Assembly (NCBI GenBank): GCA_002634385.1
Contig: NSJL01000001.1
Coordinates: forward strand, 186,001-250,000
From: Nitrospira sp.
GTDB lineage: Bacteria > Nitrospirota > Thermodesulfovibrionia > Thermodesulfovibrionales > Dissulfurispiraceae
DNA: 64,000 nucleotides
Reading direction: 5' to 3'
In this document: one piece after another, positions 23,718-33,063 of the stretch
Numbering within the stretch: position 1 is the stretch's first letter
How the letters are laid out: every line of letters begins with the position of its first letter
Translations under genes and position numbers: made by a program
The notes under the pieces: model-generated
Told to the model about the DNA's origin: nothing
The model's database searches: none
The model's input: the letters and a program-made list of their open reading frames with translations, nothing else

Positions 23718-25829
23718 TCAGCGCCTGACTCCAAGGATTCCGTCCACCTGTTTTATCTTGTTAATGAGGGTGGCAATCTGATTCCTGTTTTTTATCTCGA
23801 GAGTAATATCGAGAAGAGCCCTTTTGTCATGGGTGGAACTGGCTTTCAGCTCGCTGATGTTCACCTCCGCCGCGGAGATCAGTGCGGTAAGGCTCGCGAG
23901 GATGCCGGGTCTGTCCATGCTCTCCACATGGAGCTTGGCAGTGGTGGTGATGTCTGCGTCATGGCTCCACTCCACGTCGATCAATCTTTCGCTGTTCAGT
24001 GCCATCCTTTCAAGGTTGGGACACTCCTTACGGTGTATCGTCACTCCCTTGCCCTTTGTGATGAATCCTGCGATCTTATCTCCCGGAACAGGGAAGCAGC
24101 ACTTGCCGATATGGTACATCACGTTATCGATCCCTTTGATGCTGATTACGCTCTTGCCGTTCCGGGAGGGCTTCGACGTCTTCGGAGCGATCACCTCTTC
24201 CGTTCTCTCCGGCATGAGCTTGTTGACCACCTGATGGGCGGAAACCCTGCCGTACCCGACAGAGGCATACAGGTCATCAAGGCCCTGCAGGCTCATGGTC
24301 TTGATAACCTCCTCCATCTTTTCTGACTTGAGGACGGACAGGGGCAGGCCATGGCGCCGCACCTCGTCATCCAGGAGCTTTGTCCCCAACTCCACACTCT
24401 TCTTCGTTTCCTCCGTCTTTATCCATTGTTTGATCCTGCTTTTGGCGCGCTGGGTGACCACAAATTTCAGCCAGTCCTTGCTCGGCCCGTGGGAGGGGGA
24501 GGTGATAATCTCCACCGCGTCGCCGCTGTCCAGCTTATACCGGAGGGGGACGATCTTGCCGTTCACCTTCGCCCCGATACATTTGTGTCCCACCTGGGTA
24601 TGGATACTGTAGGCAAAATCGACGGGGGTGGAGCCCACCGGGAGCTCCTTGATATCTCCGTTCGGAGTGAAAACGTACACCGTATCCGGAACCACCTCAC
24701 CCTTTACCGCCTCGAGGAATTCCTTCGCATCCGAGCTGTCCTTCACCAACTCCCGCAGCCATGCGATAAATCGGGCGTTCTTATGGTCGATACTGTCCTT
24801 TTCCTTATACCTCCAATGTGCGGCAATGCCCTCCTCGGCGATTTCGTCCATGAACTTCGTGCGGATCTGGAATTCCACCCGGTCGCCCCCCGGCCCCACC
24901 ACCGTGGTATGGAGAGACTGGTACATATTCGATTTCGGGAGGCTGATGAAATCCTTGAAACGTCCCGGCACCAGCGGCCAGAGGGAATGGAGGATCCCCA
25001 GGACGTCATAACAATGACCGACGGTATCGGTGACGATCCTGAGTCCGATGACATCGTGGACCTGTGCGAAGGGGATCTTCTGCTTCATGAGCTTCTGATA
25101 AATGCCGTAGTAGTGCTTTATCCTGCCCTTTATCTTTGCAGGAATACCCGCCTGGGACATCTTTTCAGCAATAATTTTCTTCACGTCGCCGATATAGCGC
25201 TCCTGGTCCTCCTTGCGTTTGGCGACCTTCAGCTCCAGATCGCTGTAAAGGTCGGGCATGAGCGTCTTGAAGCTCAGGTCCTCGAACTCCGTACGCAGCC
25301 AGCCTATTCCGAGCCGGTTTGCAAGGGGTGCATAGATTTCGAGGGTTTCCTTGGCGATCCTCCTGCGCTTCTCTTCGGGAAGATGCCCTATGGTCCTCAT
25401 GTTATGGAGCCTGTCCGCAAACTTGATGAGGATCACCCGGACATCCTTGGACATGGCAAGAAGCATCTTCCTGAAATTCTCCGCCTGTGCCTCCTCTTTC
25501 GTCTTGAATTCCACCTTGCCCAGTTTTGTAAGTGCCTCTACAAGGAAGGAAATTTCGTTGCCGAACATCTCCCGGATGTCCTCGGCGGTGGTACCGGTGT
25601 CCTCGATGGTATCGTGGAGCAGTCCCGCGGCGATGGTGGCGGTGTCCAGGCGCATATCCGCAAGAGTATCCGCTACGGAGAGGGGGTGGTTGATATAGGG
25701 AGAACCCTCCATCCGTTTCTGGCTGCAATGGGCCTCGCGGGAGAAGATGTAGGACTTCTTGATGAGGTCTGCATCCACCTTGGGATTGTAGGCATGCACC
25801 TTCTCAAGAAGTGTATTAATAGTAATCAT
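23718..25829 (-). CDS. rel: Bifunctional (p)ppGpp synthetase/hydrolase
   Basis: The 703-residue protein has an HD hydrolase domain (INHPLSVADTLADM, GLLHDTIED), a RelA/SpoT synthetase domain (KSNMYQSLHTTVVGPGGDRV, RTKFMDEIAEEGIAAHW), a TGS domain (VFTPNGDIKELPVGSTPVDF), a zinc-finger-like region (CCFPVPGDKIAGF) and a C-terminal ACT domain. It makes and degrades the alarmone (p)ppGpp in the stringent response. The HD box is intact, so it is bifunctional, as expected for a single Rel enzyme. It diverges from murA; a TATAAT lies only five bases upstream of its ATG. Confidence 0.96.
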   Translation of the reverse strand: MITINTLLEKVHAYNPKVDADLIKKSYIFSREAHCSQKRMEGSPYINHPLSVADTLADMRLDTATIAAGLLHDTIEDTGTTAEDIREMFGNEISFLVEALTKLGKVEFKTKEEAQAENFRKMLLAMSKDVRVILIKFADRLHNMRTIGHLPEEKRRRIAKETLEIYAPLANRLGIGWLRTEFEDLSFKTLMPDLYSDLELKVAKRKEDQERYIGDVKKIIAEKMSQAGIPAKIKGRIKHYYGIYQKLMKQKIPFAQVHDVIGLRIVTDTVGHCYDVLGILHSLWPLVPGRFKDFISLPKSNMYQSLHTTVVGPGGDRVEFQIRTKFMDEIAEEGIAAHWRYKEKDSIDHKNARFIAWLRELVKDSSDAKEFLEAVKGEVVPDTVYVFTPNGDIKELPVGSTPVDFAYSIHTQVGHKCIGAKVNGKIVPLRYKLDSGDAVEIITSPSHGPSKDWLKFVVTQRAKSRIKQWIKTEETKKSVELGTKLLDDEVRRHGLPLSVLKSEKMEEVIKTMSLQGLDDLYASVGYGRVSAHQVVNKLMPERTEEVIAPKTSKPSRNGKSVISIKGIDNVMYHIGKCCFPVPGDKIAGFITKGKGVTIHRKECPNLERMALNSERLIDVEWSHDADITTTAKLHVESMDRPGILASLTALISAAEVNISELKASSTHDKRALLDITLEIKNRNQIATLINKIKQVDGILGVRR

Positions 25830-25834
25830 ACAAG

Positions 25835-25840
25835 ATTATA
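25835..25840 (-). promoter_or_regulatory. -10 element of rel, placed for a leaderless transcript
   Basis: On the minus strand TATAAT is followed by CTTGT and then the rel ATG at 25829. A start 6-8 bases downstream of the -10 falls on or beside the A of the ATG. No Shine-Dalgarno sequence lies between, and no good -35 is visible. Confidence 0.5.
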
Positions 25841-25873
25841 ACTCTTTCACCATTCGCTGCGCCATACGGCTTA

Positions 25874-25882
25874 TGGTAATAT
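25874..25882 (+). promoter_or_regulatory. Extended -10 element of murA, placed for a leaderless transcript
   Basis: TGGTAATAT (or the overlapping TATAAA at 25880-25885) precedes the murA ATG at 25890 by four to seven bases. There is no purine-rich ribosome-binding site before the ATG. It is divergent from the rel promoter within about 60 bases. Confidence 0.45.
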
Positions 25883-25889
25883 AAACGCT

Positions 25890-27146
25890 ATGGACAGATT
25901 GATAATTCAGGGCAACAAGCCCTTAAAGGGAGAGATTCAGATCAGTGGCGCGAAGAACGCGGCCCTGCCCATCATAACAGCGTCCCTCCTCGCCGCCGGA
26001 GAGAGCAGGATATCCAGGGTGCCCGACCTGAGGGATGTCGCCACCATGGGAAAACTCTTTGAAAATATGGGACTTTCCTATCGCTACCACAGGGAAGGCG
26101 TGTCCGTTGATACGGCGGGAATCCGCCATTTCGAAGCGCCCTACGATCTGGTGAAGACCATGCGCGCCTCGGTCCTTGTCCTGGGGCCCCTGTTGGCCCG
26201 GTATGGCAAGGCCAGAGTTTCCCTGCCCGGAGGATGCGCCATCGGCGCCCGCCCCATCAACCTGCACCTCATGGGGCTGGAGAAGATGGGGGCAAAGATC
26301 ATGCTCGAAGCAGGGTATGTTAGTGCGAAGGCGGGCCGGCTGAAAGGCGCCTCCATTTATTTTGATACGGTCACGGTCACCGGCACGGAAAATTTAATGA
26401 TGGCAGCGGCCCTGGCAAAGGGGACCACCGTCCTCGAGAACGCGGCCAGGGAGCCCGAAGTGGTCGACCTTGCCAACTGCCTCACCTCCATGGGTGCGAA
26501 GATACGGGGAGCAGGCGAGAGCATCATCGAGATCGAGGGAGTCGACGCATTGAAGCCCATACATGGTCACGAGGTAATCCCCGACAGGATCGAAACGGGA
26601 ACCTTCATCGCCATTGCCGGCGCCACCGGGGGAGATCTGCTTCTCAAGGGATGCAGACCCGATCACCTGGGGGCGGCCATGGTCAAGTTCAGGGAGGCGG
26701 GGATTACTTTCAGGGATACCAAAAAAGGTCTCAGGGTCATCGGGCCCGAAAAGCTTTCCCCGGCCGATATCAAGACACGCCCCTACCCGGGATTTCCCAC
26801 GGATATGCAGGCGCAATTCATGGCCCTGATGACCCTGGCGGAAGGAACGAGCATCATAAAAGAGACGGTCTTCGAAAACAGGTTCATGCATGTGGCGGAA
26901 TTGAGAAGGATGGGGGCGATCATTGAGATCGACGGCGGGACCGCGTCCGTCAAAGGAGTGGGTACGCTCAAAGGCGCTCCGGTGATGGCAACGGACCTCC
27001 GGGCCTCGGCCTCGCTGGTAGTCGCTGCATTGCGTGCAGAGGGGGAGAGCGTCATTCACCGGATCTATCACCTGGACAGGGGGTATGAGCGGATGGACGA
27101 AAAGCTCAGAAAAGCGGGGGCCTCGGTGGAAAGGGTCACTTCCTGA
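25890..27146 (+). CDS. murA: UDP-N-acetylglucosamine 1-carboxyvinyltransferase
   Basis: The 418-residue enzyme carries out the first committed step of peptidoglycan synthesis, transferring enolpyruvate from PEP to UDP-GlcNAc. The N-terminus ([20 protein letters not shown]) and the active-site loop [12 protein letters not shown] with the PEP-attacking Cys are intact, so it should be sensitive to fosfomycin. The length is normal. Its last 11 bases overlap the 3' end of mutL on the opposite strand. The product is cytoplasmic. Confidence 0.97.
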   Translation: MDRLIIQGNKPLKGEIQISGAKNAALPIITASLLAAGESRISRVPDLRDVATMGKLFENMGLSYRYHREGVSVDTAGIRHFEAPYDLVKTMRASVLVLGPLLARYGKARVSLPGGCAIGARPINLHLMGLEKMGAKIMLEAGYVSAKAGRLKGASIYFDTVTVTGTENLMMAAALAKGTTVLENAAREPEVVDLANCLTSMGAKIRGAGESIIEIEGVDALKPIHGHEVIPDRIETGTFIAIAGATGGDLLLKGCRPDHLGAAMVKFREAGITFRDTKKGLRVIGPEKLSPADIKTRPYPGFPTDMQAQFMALMTLAEGTSIIKETVFENRFMHVAELRRMGAIIEIDGGTASVKGVGTLKGAPVMATDLRASASLVVAALRAEGESVIHRIYHLDRGYERMDEKLRKAGASVERVTS

Positions 27147-28887
27147 ACATCTTCCGCAGTTCCTCCCGGGACAGGAAGATCTTTGTCGGCCTCCCGTGGG
27201 GACAGGAACCGGGGTTCTCGCAGAGGGCAAGGGCTTTCAGCAGCTCCGCTATCCGTACCCCGTCGGGGACTTCCTTTCCCCTGATGGAGCTATGGCAGGC
27301 GATGCGCGCCGCCACCGCCTTCGTGAGGGAATCCACCGGCTCAAACCCTTTTCCGTCGACCCCTTCGTCATCCTTCCGGAGAAGCGCGGCAGCCACGTCG
27401 CTGAGCAGTGCACCACTGTCCGCATCCTGCAGCAGTCCGGGAAGGCTCCTCACCACGACCGAGCCATGGCCAAAGTCCTCCACCTCGATCCCGAAAGCGT
27501 TCAGAAGGGGAAGATGGGACAGGATCACCCTGTACTCGCCGCTTTGCAGCTTCACCTGCTGCGGGAAGAGAAGCGGACATCCCCGCAGCTCAGTCCTCTT
27601 CAGGAACCTCTCGTAATTGATTCTCTCATGGGCGGCATGATAATCGAGCAGCAAAAGCCCCCCACGGTCGGGGATTGCCACGAGGGTATCCCCGATGTAC
27701 AGGGAGGGGACGGAGGAAACATACGATACGTTCATGTTTTCGGAAATGGCATACTCCGGACCGGCAGCCGCTCTCTCCCGTTCGGGATACGATATATCCC
27801 CGCCGGACACCGGCGCCTCTTCCGCGATACGGGAAAGCGGGGTGGAAGAGCGGTCGTCAGTGGGAGGGAGGTCTGTCTCCCGGCCCCTCCTCAAGACGTC
27901 CCCCACTGTCCGGAAAATGAAATGGAAGACCATGCTCTTGTTCTCGAAGCGCACTTCCCTTTTTGCGGGGTGCACATTGAAGTCCACGCCGGAGGGATCC
28001 ATGGTGAGGTAAATGAAGAAAAGCGGGTGTTTGTCTCCGGGGATGATCCCCTCGTAGGCTTTGTATACGGCCTGGGTAACGCCGGGATCCCGCACCGGTC
28101 TTCCGTTGATGAAGAGGTACTGGTTGCTCCTGTTGTTTCTCAGGAAAGAGGGCTTGCTTACGAATACTTCCGCCCCCATGCGTCCCCCTTCCGCTCCTCC
28201 TTCCTGCAGACCTTCCATGAAGTCCCTGCCGTACACCTGTACCAGCCTTTCCCGGAGAGACAAGGCCGCCGGAAGGCTGAGCACCGTCTCCCTTTCCATC
28301 TGCAGGAAGAAGCCGATATGAGGATGGGACAGTGCCGCCCGCGTCACCGCATCGATGATATGGTAACTCTCGGTGGTGTCCGATTTGAGGAATTTGCGGC
28401 GTGCCGGCGTATTGAAAAAAAGGTCCTTCACCTCGATGCTCGTGCCCACTGCAGGACAGTCCCGCACCTCCGGCACCTCTCCCCCGCTGATCTCGATGCA
28501 GGTACCCGTGACCGCGGATACTGCATCCGCCCCCCCTTCACGCGTGGCGGTGGACAGTTTCACCTTTGCAACGGAAGCGATGGAGGAGAGGGCCTCACCG
28601 CGAAAGCCCAGGGTCCGTAGGGCAAAGAGATCGCCCTCCTCCCTGATCTTGCTCGTGGCATAGCGTTCAAAAGCGAGGAGGGCGTCCTCCCTCTCCATTC
28701 CCTTTCCGTTATCGGAAACCCTGAGAAGGCTCCTTCCGGCACGGACCACTTCGATATCGATTCGTGTACTGCCCGCATCGATGGAGTTCTCGATGAGCTC
28801 CTTGACCACCGAAGCGGGTCTTTCCACCACTTCGCCGGCTGCGATCTTGTTACGGAGATGTTCGGGGAGAACGGTGATTATCGACAT
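27136..28887 (-). CDS. mutL: DNA mismatch repair protein MutL
   Basis: From the ATG at 28887 ([20 protein letters not shown]) the 583-residue protein has the GHKL ATPase motifs [18 protein letters not shown] and [11 protein letters not shown], and a transducer domain with KREVRFEN. The C-terminal endonuclease dimerisation domain has a metal motif [12 protein letters not shown], plus ACHSSIRG and CPHGRPT. The nicking motif has Tyr where most MutL proteins have Gln (DQHA...), while all presumed metal ligands remain. It works with MutS in methyl-independent repair. The open frame upstream of 28887 is antisense to the metallophosphoesterase gene and not coding. Confidence 0.95.
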   Translation of the reverse strand: MSIITVLPEHLRNKIAAGEVVERPASVVKELIENSIDAGSTRIDIEVVRAGRSLLRVSDNGKGMEREDALLAFERYATSKIREEGDLFALRTLGFRGEALSSIASVAKVKLSTATREGGADAVSAVTGTCIEISGGEVPEVRDCPAVGTSIEVKDLFFNTPARRKFLKSDTTESYHIIDAVTRAALSHPHIGFFLQMERETVLSLPAALSLRERLVQVYGRDFMEGLQEGGAEGGRMGAEVFVSKPSFLRNNRSNQYLFINGRPVRDPGVTQAVYKAYEGIIPGDKHPLFFIYLTMDPSGVDFNVHPAKREVRFENKSMVFHFIFRTVGDVLRRGRETDLPPTDDRSSTPLSRIAEEAPVSGGDISYPERERAAAGPEYAISENMNVSYVSSVPSLYIGDTLVAIPDRGGLLLLDYHAAHERINYERFLKRTELRGCPLLFPQQVKLQSGEYRVILSHLPLLNAFGIEVEDFGHGSVVVRSLPGLLQDADSGALLSDVAAALLRKDDEGVDGKGFEPVDSLTKAVAARIACHSSIRGKEVPDGVRIAELLKALALCENPGSCPHGRPTKIFLSREELRKMFRK

Positions 28888-28892
28888 TCCAT

Positions 28893-28901
28893 ATTGTACC
28901 A
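28893..28901 (-). promoter_or_regulatory. Extended -10 element of mutL, placed for a leaderless transcript
   Basis: TGGTACAAT on the minus strand is separated from the mutL ATG by five bases (ATGGA). The expected transcription start coincides with the start codon, and no Shine-Dalgarno fits. Confidence 0.45.
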
Positions 28902-29058
28902 TAGCCGTTGCGCCGGGAACTTCCGGAAGGGTGCGGAAACAGGGAACAGCAAAAGGCGAACTCGTACGGGAAGGAGTATAATTAAAAAGGGGCGGGGAAT
29001 GTTCCCGGCCTGAAACTCCAGGGCACTGCCCGAAAATACAGAACTCCCGGAGGGACGC

Positions 29059-30225
29059 GTGAGACTTTTCCTTTTTGTCTTTTTCACCCTGTACGGAGGA
29101 TTGCACGTGTACGCCTTCATAAGGGCAAGGGCCGCCTTTGCTTTCGGAACGGGAATTTCCCTGCTCCTGGCCCTTTTCATGGCCTTCATGACAGCCGCTC
29201 CTGTCCTTACCCGCATTACGGAAAAACAGGGCTACGAGAAAGCCGCCCAGATCCTGGCATACACGGGATACACCTGGATGGGAGTTCTCTTTCTCTTTTG
29301 CTCCCTGTCGGCGCTCATCGACCTCTCCCGCCTTCTGGTTGCCGCAGGGGGATACGTGCTCCGAAAAGACCTCGCCGGGCTGTATGTGCCGGGGAGGCCT
29401 GCCTTCCTGCTTTCCCTCTCCCTTTCGCTCCTCATCTCTCTGTACGGTTATCTCGAGGCACGGGAGATCCGCATGGAAAGGATCGTCCTCATCTCTCCGA
29501 AGATCCCGGAGGAAGCGGGCACGATTACCATTGCCCAGATCTCGGACGTGCACCTCGGATTGATCGTCCGGGAGGAGAGGCTGCAGCGCATTCTCGCTCT
29601 CGTGAAGAGTGCGAATCCCGACATCCTCGTTTCGACCGGTGACCTCGTGGACGGGCAGATTGCGCGTCTGAACGGGCTCGCGGCACTGCTGCAGGAGATA
29701 CGCGCTCCCCGCGGCAAATTTGCCGTCCCGGGGAATCACGAATATTATGCGGGAATCGATCAGGCCCTTGCCTTTACCAGGGAAGCGGGATTCACCATTT
29801 TACGAGGGGATGCTGTTACCGGCGTTATCACTCTTGCCGGAGTGGATGATCCTGCCGCAGAGGCATTCGGCCTTTTCCGCGATGTTCCCGAGAAGGAACT
29901 GCTCTCCGCTCTGCCCAGGGAGAAATTCACCGTTCTGCTAAAACACAGACCCTTTGTCGACAGGAACGCCGTAGGGCTCTTCGATCTCCAGCTTTCCGGG
30001 CATACGCATAAAGGGCAGATTTTTCCTTTCAGCCTTTTGACCGGGGCATACTACGCCCTTAAGGCGGGGACCATCCAGGCGGGATATGCCGAGCTGCCCG
30101 GAAACTCGTGGCTTTACGTGAGCAGGGGGGCGGGAACCTGGGGTCCGCCCCTCCGCTTTCTTGCGCCCCCCGAAGTGACCATTATCGAACTGGTACACGG
30201 AAAGAGAGGAGCCCCTCTTCCTTAA
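29059..30225 (+). CDS. Membrane-anchored metallophosphoesterase (YkuE/YaeI-like)
   Basis: A GTG start with GGAGG just upstream. Residues 1-140 contain about four transmembrane helices. The C-terminal half is a calcineurin-like phosphoesterase with metal motifs SDVHLG, STGDLVDG, GNHEYY, LKHRP and SGHTHKGQ. Related enzymes act on lipid-linked phosphates such as UDP-diacylglucosamine or on nucleotides, but the substrate here is open. The catalytic domain probably faces the cytoplasm or membrane surface. It diverges from mutL; a TATAAT at 28977-28982 could be its promoter with a leader of about 70 bases. Confidence 0.9.
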   Translation: MRLFLFVFFTLYGGLHVYAFIRARAAFAFGTGISLLLALFMAFMTAAPVLTRITEKQGYEKAAQILAYTGYTWMGVLFLFCSLSALIDLSRLLVAAGGYVLRKDLAGLYVPGRPAFLLSLSLSLLISLYGYLEAREIRMERIVLISPKIPEEAGTITIAQISDVHLGLIVREERLQRILALVKSANPDILVSTGDLVDGQIARLNGLAALLQEIRAPRGKFAVPGNHEYYAGIDQALAFTREAGFTILRGDAVTGVITLAGVDDPAAEAFGLFRDVPEKELLSALPREKFTVLLKHRPFVDRNAVGLFDLQLSGHTHKGQIFPFSLLTGAYYALKAGTIQAGYAELPGNSWLYVSRGAGTWGPPLRFLAPPEVTIIELVHGKRGAPLP

Positions 30226-30241
30226 AGATATCGTTGCCGGC

Positions 30242-31600
30242 CTACTCGATGCCGTACTCCTTTATCTTGTCGCTCATGTTTTTGTAGCTTATCCTCAGGA
30301 TCTCCGCTGCTTTCGTCTTGTTTCCTCCCGTCTTCTCGAGGGCTTCCTGGATTTTGGTCCTTTCCAGCTCCCTTACCGAGTCCTTGAGGGAGAGGGAGGC
30401 GACAGGTGCGTCCTCCTCCGGCCTGCATCCAACCATGAGGTCCAGGTGTCCGGGATTGATCATATCGGTGTTCGCGAGGAGCACCGCCCTGCGTATCACA
30501 TTCTTCAACTCTCTTATATTCCCGTACCAGGAATGCTGCAAGAGCAGACCGCGTGCCGCGTCGCTTATCCCCCGTATCTGCTTTCCCAGCTCGTCACAGG
30601 CCTCCAGGAAGAATTTCTGTGCAAAAAAGAGAATATCCTCCCTCCTCTCACGAAGGGGGGGGAGGGTGATGATGAATTCCCCGAGCCGGTAGAAGAGATC
30701 CTCCCTGAAGAGACCTCTCCTGACACTGTTCTTCAGATCCTTGTTTGTTGCAGCGATGAAACGGACATCGATATTCACCTGGTTGATGCTGCCGAGGGGG
30801 TAGACCTCCTTCTTCTCAATGGCGGTAAGGAGCTTGCTCTGCATTTGCGGAGACATGTTCTCCAGTTCGTCGATAAAGACGGTGCCGCCCCGGGCGCCCT
30901 CGAAATAGCCGGACTTGTTCCTGTCGGCACCGGTGAAGGCCCCCTTCCGGTACCCGAAAAGCTCGCTCTCCACAAGGGTGTCGGGTATCAGTCCGATATC
31001 GACACGCACAAAGGGGTAGGCGGCCCTTTTGCTCATTGAATGAAGGACACCGGCAATATAGGACTTTCCGGTACCGGTCTCCCCCTGGATGATGACGGAG
31101 AAGTCGGTTCCCGCCACCTGGTTGATCTGCTGGATCACTTTCCTCATTTCGCTGCTCTTCCCGAAGACTCCCTCCTGGGAAAGCTCAAGGGCAGTGTGCG
31201 CCCGCTGCACCTCCTTTTCCAGTTCCCGCATTTCGATCGCCCTTCTGAGAGTGATGATAAGCTTGTCGAAGTCGGGAGGCTTGACACAGAAATCATAGGC
31301 CCCGCTCTTTATCGACTCTACGGCAGTGGGAATATCCCCATGCCCGGTCAGGATAACCACGGGTACATTCTTATCGATGCGTTTCAGCTCATGGAGCGTA
31401 TCGATACCCCCCATATTCGGCATGTTCAGGTCCAGGAGCACCGCATCCGGGATATCGGCTCTGAAGAGCTCCACCGCATCCGCTCCATCCGTCGCCTCAG
31501 CGGTGGAGAACCCTGCATCTTTCAGAATTCCGAGCAGCACCGCCCGTAAGTCCCCATTGTCATCCACCACCAGAATCTTCCTCTTCACTGCATTCCTCAT
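30242..31600 (-). CDS. NtrC-family sigma-54-dependent response regulator
   Basis: A receiver domain (residues 8-122, VVDDNGD, phospho-acceptor in VLLDLNMP, VKPPDF) is followed by an AAA+ domain with Walker A GETGTGKS, the sigma-54 contact loop GAFTGA and Walker B GGTVFIDELENM. A Fis-type helix-turn-helix ends the protein (ALEKTGGNKTKAAEILRIS). It activates sigma-54 promoters when phosphorylated. No histidine kinase is adjacent, so it is an orphan here and its targets are unknown. A ribosome-binding site GGAGG precedes the ATG. Confidence 0.95.
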   Translation of the reverse strand: MRNAVKRKILVVDDNGDLRAVLLGILKDAGFSTAEATDGADAVELFRADIPDAVLLDLNMPNMGGIDTLHELKRIDKNVPVVILTGHGDIPTAVESIKSGAYDFCVKPPDFDKLIITLRRAIEMRELEKEVQRAHTALELSQEGVFGKSSEMRKVIQQINQVAGTDFSVIIQGETGTGKSYIAGVLHSMSKRAAYPFVRVDIGLIPDTLVESELFGYRKGAFTGADRNKSGYFEGARGGTVFIDELENMSPQMQSKLLTAIEKKEVYPLGSINQVNIDVRFIAATNKDLKNSVRRGLFREDLFYRLGEFIITLPPLRERREDILFFAQKFFLEACDELGKQIRGISDAARGLLLQHSWYGNIRELKNVIRRAVLLANTDMINPGHLDLMVGCRPEEDAPVASLSLKDSVRELERTKIQEALEKTGGNKTKAAEILRISYKNMSDKIKEYGIE

Positions 31601-31965
31601 TGCTGCCCTCCAGCATCAAACAGCGGACTCTGCATTCTCCTGCTTTGTCCCACTCCCCCGGGAGGCCCGGAAGAGCACTACCCTGAACGACGTCCCTCTC
31701 CCTGTTCCGGGGAGATGACGTTACCTCCTTTGTGCTGTCCCGTCATGCCGTCCGCATACGAGGAGCCCCCCCCGATGCGTCTCCTTTTCCTGCCGCCCCG
31801 GTGGCACATCAGAAGGAACATAAACAAACAAGAAATCGGTGACAATCACCGTAACGGAAGAGAGGAGCACAAGAACGCCACTGGTTACCACTGATTATAT
31901 CAAAATTGATTTACCCCATGTTACAAATATTCTCCTTTCCGCTTACCTGAACCCCGCTCCTCCTC
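31601..31965. other. Intergenic region between response regulator and vorB
   Basis: About 365 bases without a recognisable gene. It contains one clear palindrome (next entry) and an AT-rich stretch nearer vorB. I looked for a -24/-12 sigma-54 site; TGGCAC occurs at 31802-31807 but without the matching TTGC. Confidence 0.4.
31837..31851. repeat. Inverted repeat CGGTGA-CAA-TCACCG
   Basis: Perfect 6-bp arms around a three-base centre, 150 bases before vorB and 236 before the response-regulator start. It may be an operator, perhaps for the adjacent NtrC-type regulator; nothing else supports this. Confidence 0.4.
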
Positions 31966-31995
31966 CTGCCAAAAAACGCATCTGCATGGTATAAT
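31966..31995 (+). promoter_or_regulatory. vorB promoter, placed for a leaderless transcript
   Basis: CTGCCA (31966-31971), 18 bases, then an extended consensus -10 TGGTATAAT ending at 31995. Only TTTCG separates it from the ATG at 32001, so transcription should begin at or next to the start codon. No ribosome-binding site is possible. Confidence 0.6.
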
Positions 31996-32000
31996 TTTCG

Positions 32001-33047
32001 ATGAAAAAAATTCTGATGAAGGGAAACGAGGCCATTGCCGAAGCCGCGGTGCAGGCCGGATGCAGGTTCTATGCAGGCTATCCCATTACTCCCCAGAACG
32101 AAATACCCGAATATATGTCATGGAGAATGGCCGAAGCAGGAGGCGTCTTCCTCCAGGCGGAAAGCGAGCTGTCCGCAATCAACATGGTCTACGGTGCGGC
32201 GGCGTGCGGGGCACGGGCCATGACCTCTTCCAGCGGACCCGGCATCAGTCTGAAACAGGAGGGCATCTCCTTTCTCGCCGGCGCGGAGCTCCCGGCGGTG
32301 ATCGTCAATATGCAGAGGGGAGGACCCGGCCTCGGGAACATCTCCGCAAGCCAGGCAGACTACTTTCAGACGGTGAAGGGAGGAGGACACGGGGACTACC
32401 GGCTTCTTGTCTTTGCCCCGTATACCCTCCAGGAGGTATGGGATCTTACTCTCCTTTCCTTCGACAAGGCCGACCAGTACAGAACCCCTGTCATGCTCCT
32501 GGGGGACGCGATTCTCGGTCAGATGATGGAACCTTTTTCTCCGGCCCACTACAGGAAGCCGCGTCTCCCCGAAAAGAAGTGGGCGCTCACCGGATGCAAG
32601 GGAAGGAACCCCAACGTAATCAAAACTCTCTTCATGGGGGAGGGGGAACTGGAACAGAGGAACTATCTCTTACAGGAAAAGTACCGGAAAATGAAAGAAC
32701 GGGAAGTGCGTTTCCAGGCGTACGATGTGGAGGATGCGGAGCTTATCGTGGTGGCCTTCGGCATCTCGGCCCGTATCGCACTCTCGGCGCTGCGGAAGAT
32801 GCGCCAGGAGGGGCATAAGGTGGGCCTCCTGCGTCCCATTACTCTCTTTCCCTTTCCGGAGAAAGCGATCGGAGAACTGGCAGGAGGGGGCAGGCGTTTC
32901 ATTACGGTGGAGCTGAATGCGGGGCAGATGGTGGAGGATGTACGCCTTGCGGTAAACGGAAAGTCGGAGGTCCTCTTCTACGGAAAGCCCGGCGGCGGCA
33001 TTATCACTCCCGAGGAACTCTGCGAAACACTGCGGGAGAACCTTTAG
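32001..33047 (+). CDS. vorB: 2-oxoacid:ferredoxin oxidoreductase alpha subunit, VorB-like
   Basis: The 348-residue protein matches alpha subunits of 2-oxoacid ferredoxin oxidoreductases: GCRFYAGYPITPQNEIPEYM, SELSAINMVYGAAACGARAM, TSSSGPGISLKQEG and NMQRGGPGLGNI. Such enzymes oxidise branched-chain or other 2-oxoacids to acyl-CoA and reduce ferredoxin, or run in reverse. The TPP-binding beta and gamma subunits normally encoded beside it are not in this window; the next gene is nrnA on the other strand. It must therefore partner with subunits made elsewhere. Confidence 0.9.
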   Translation: MKKILMKGNEAIAEAAVQAGCRFYAGYPITPQNEIPEYMSWRMAEAGGVFLQAESELSAINMVYGAAACGARAMTSSSGPGISLKQEGISFLAGAELPAVIVNMQRGGPGLGNISASQADYFQTVKGGGHGDYRLLVFAPYTLQEVWDLTLLSFDKADQYRTPVMLLGDAILGQMMEPFSPAHYRKPRLPEKKWALTGCKGRNPNVIKTLFMGEGELEQRNYLLQEKYRKMKEREVRFQAYDVEDAELIVVAFGISARIALSALRKMRQEGHKVGLLRPITLFPFPEKAIGELAGGGRRFITVELNAGQMVEDVRLAVNGKSEVLFYGKPGGGIITPEELCETLRENL

Positions 33048-33063
33048 GAGGCGGAGCGGCGTT

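Noticed and set aside
27136..29739. mutL start at 29739, giving an 867-residue protein
   Set aside because: The extra N-terminal text is antisense to the metallophosphoesterase gene and does not resemble MutL; the canonical start is at 28887.
31790..31830. Possible sigma-54 promoter upstream of the NtrC-type regulator or vorB
   Set aside because: TGGCAC is present but the -12 TTGC half is missing at the required spacing.
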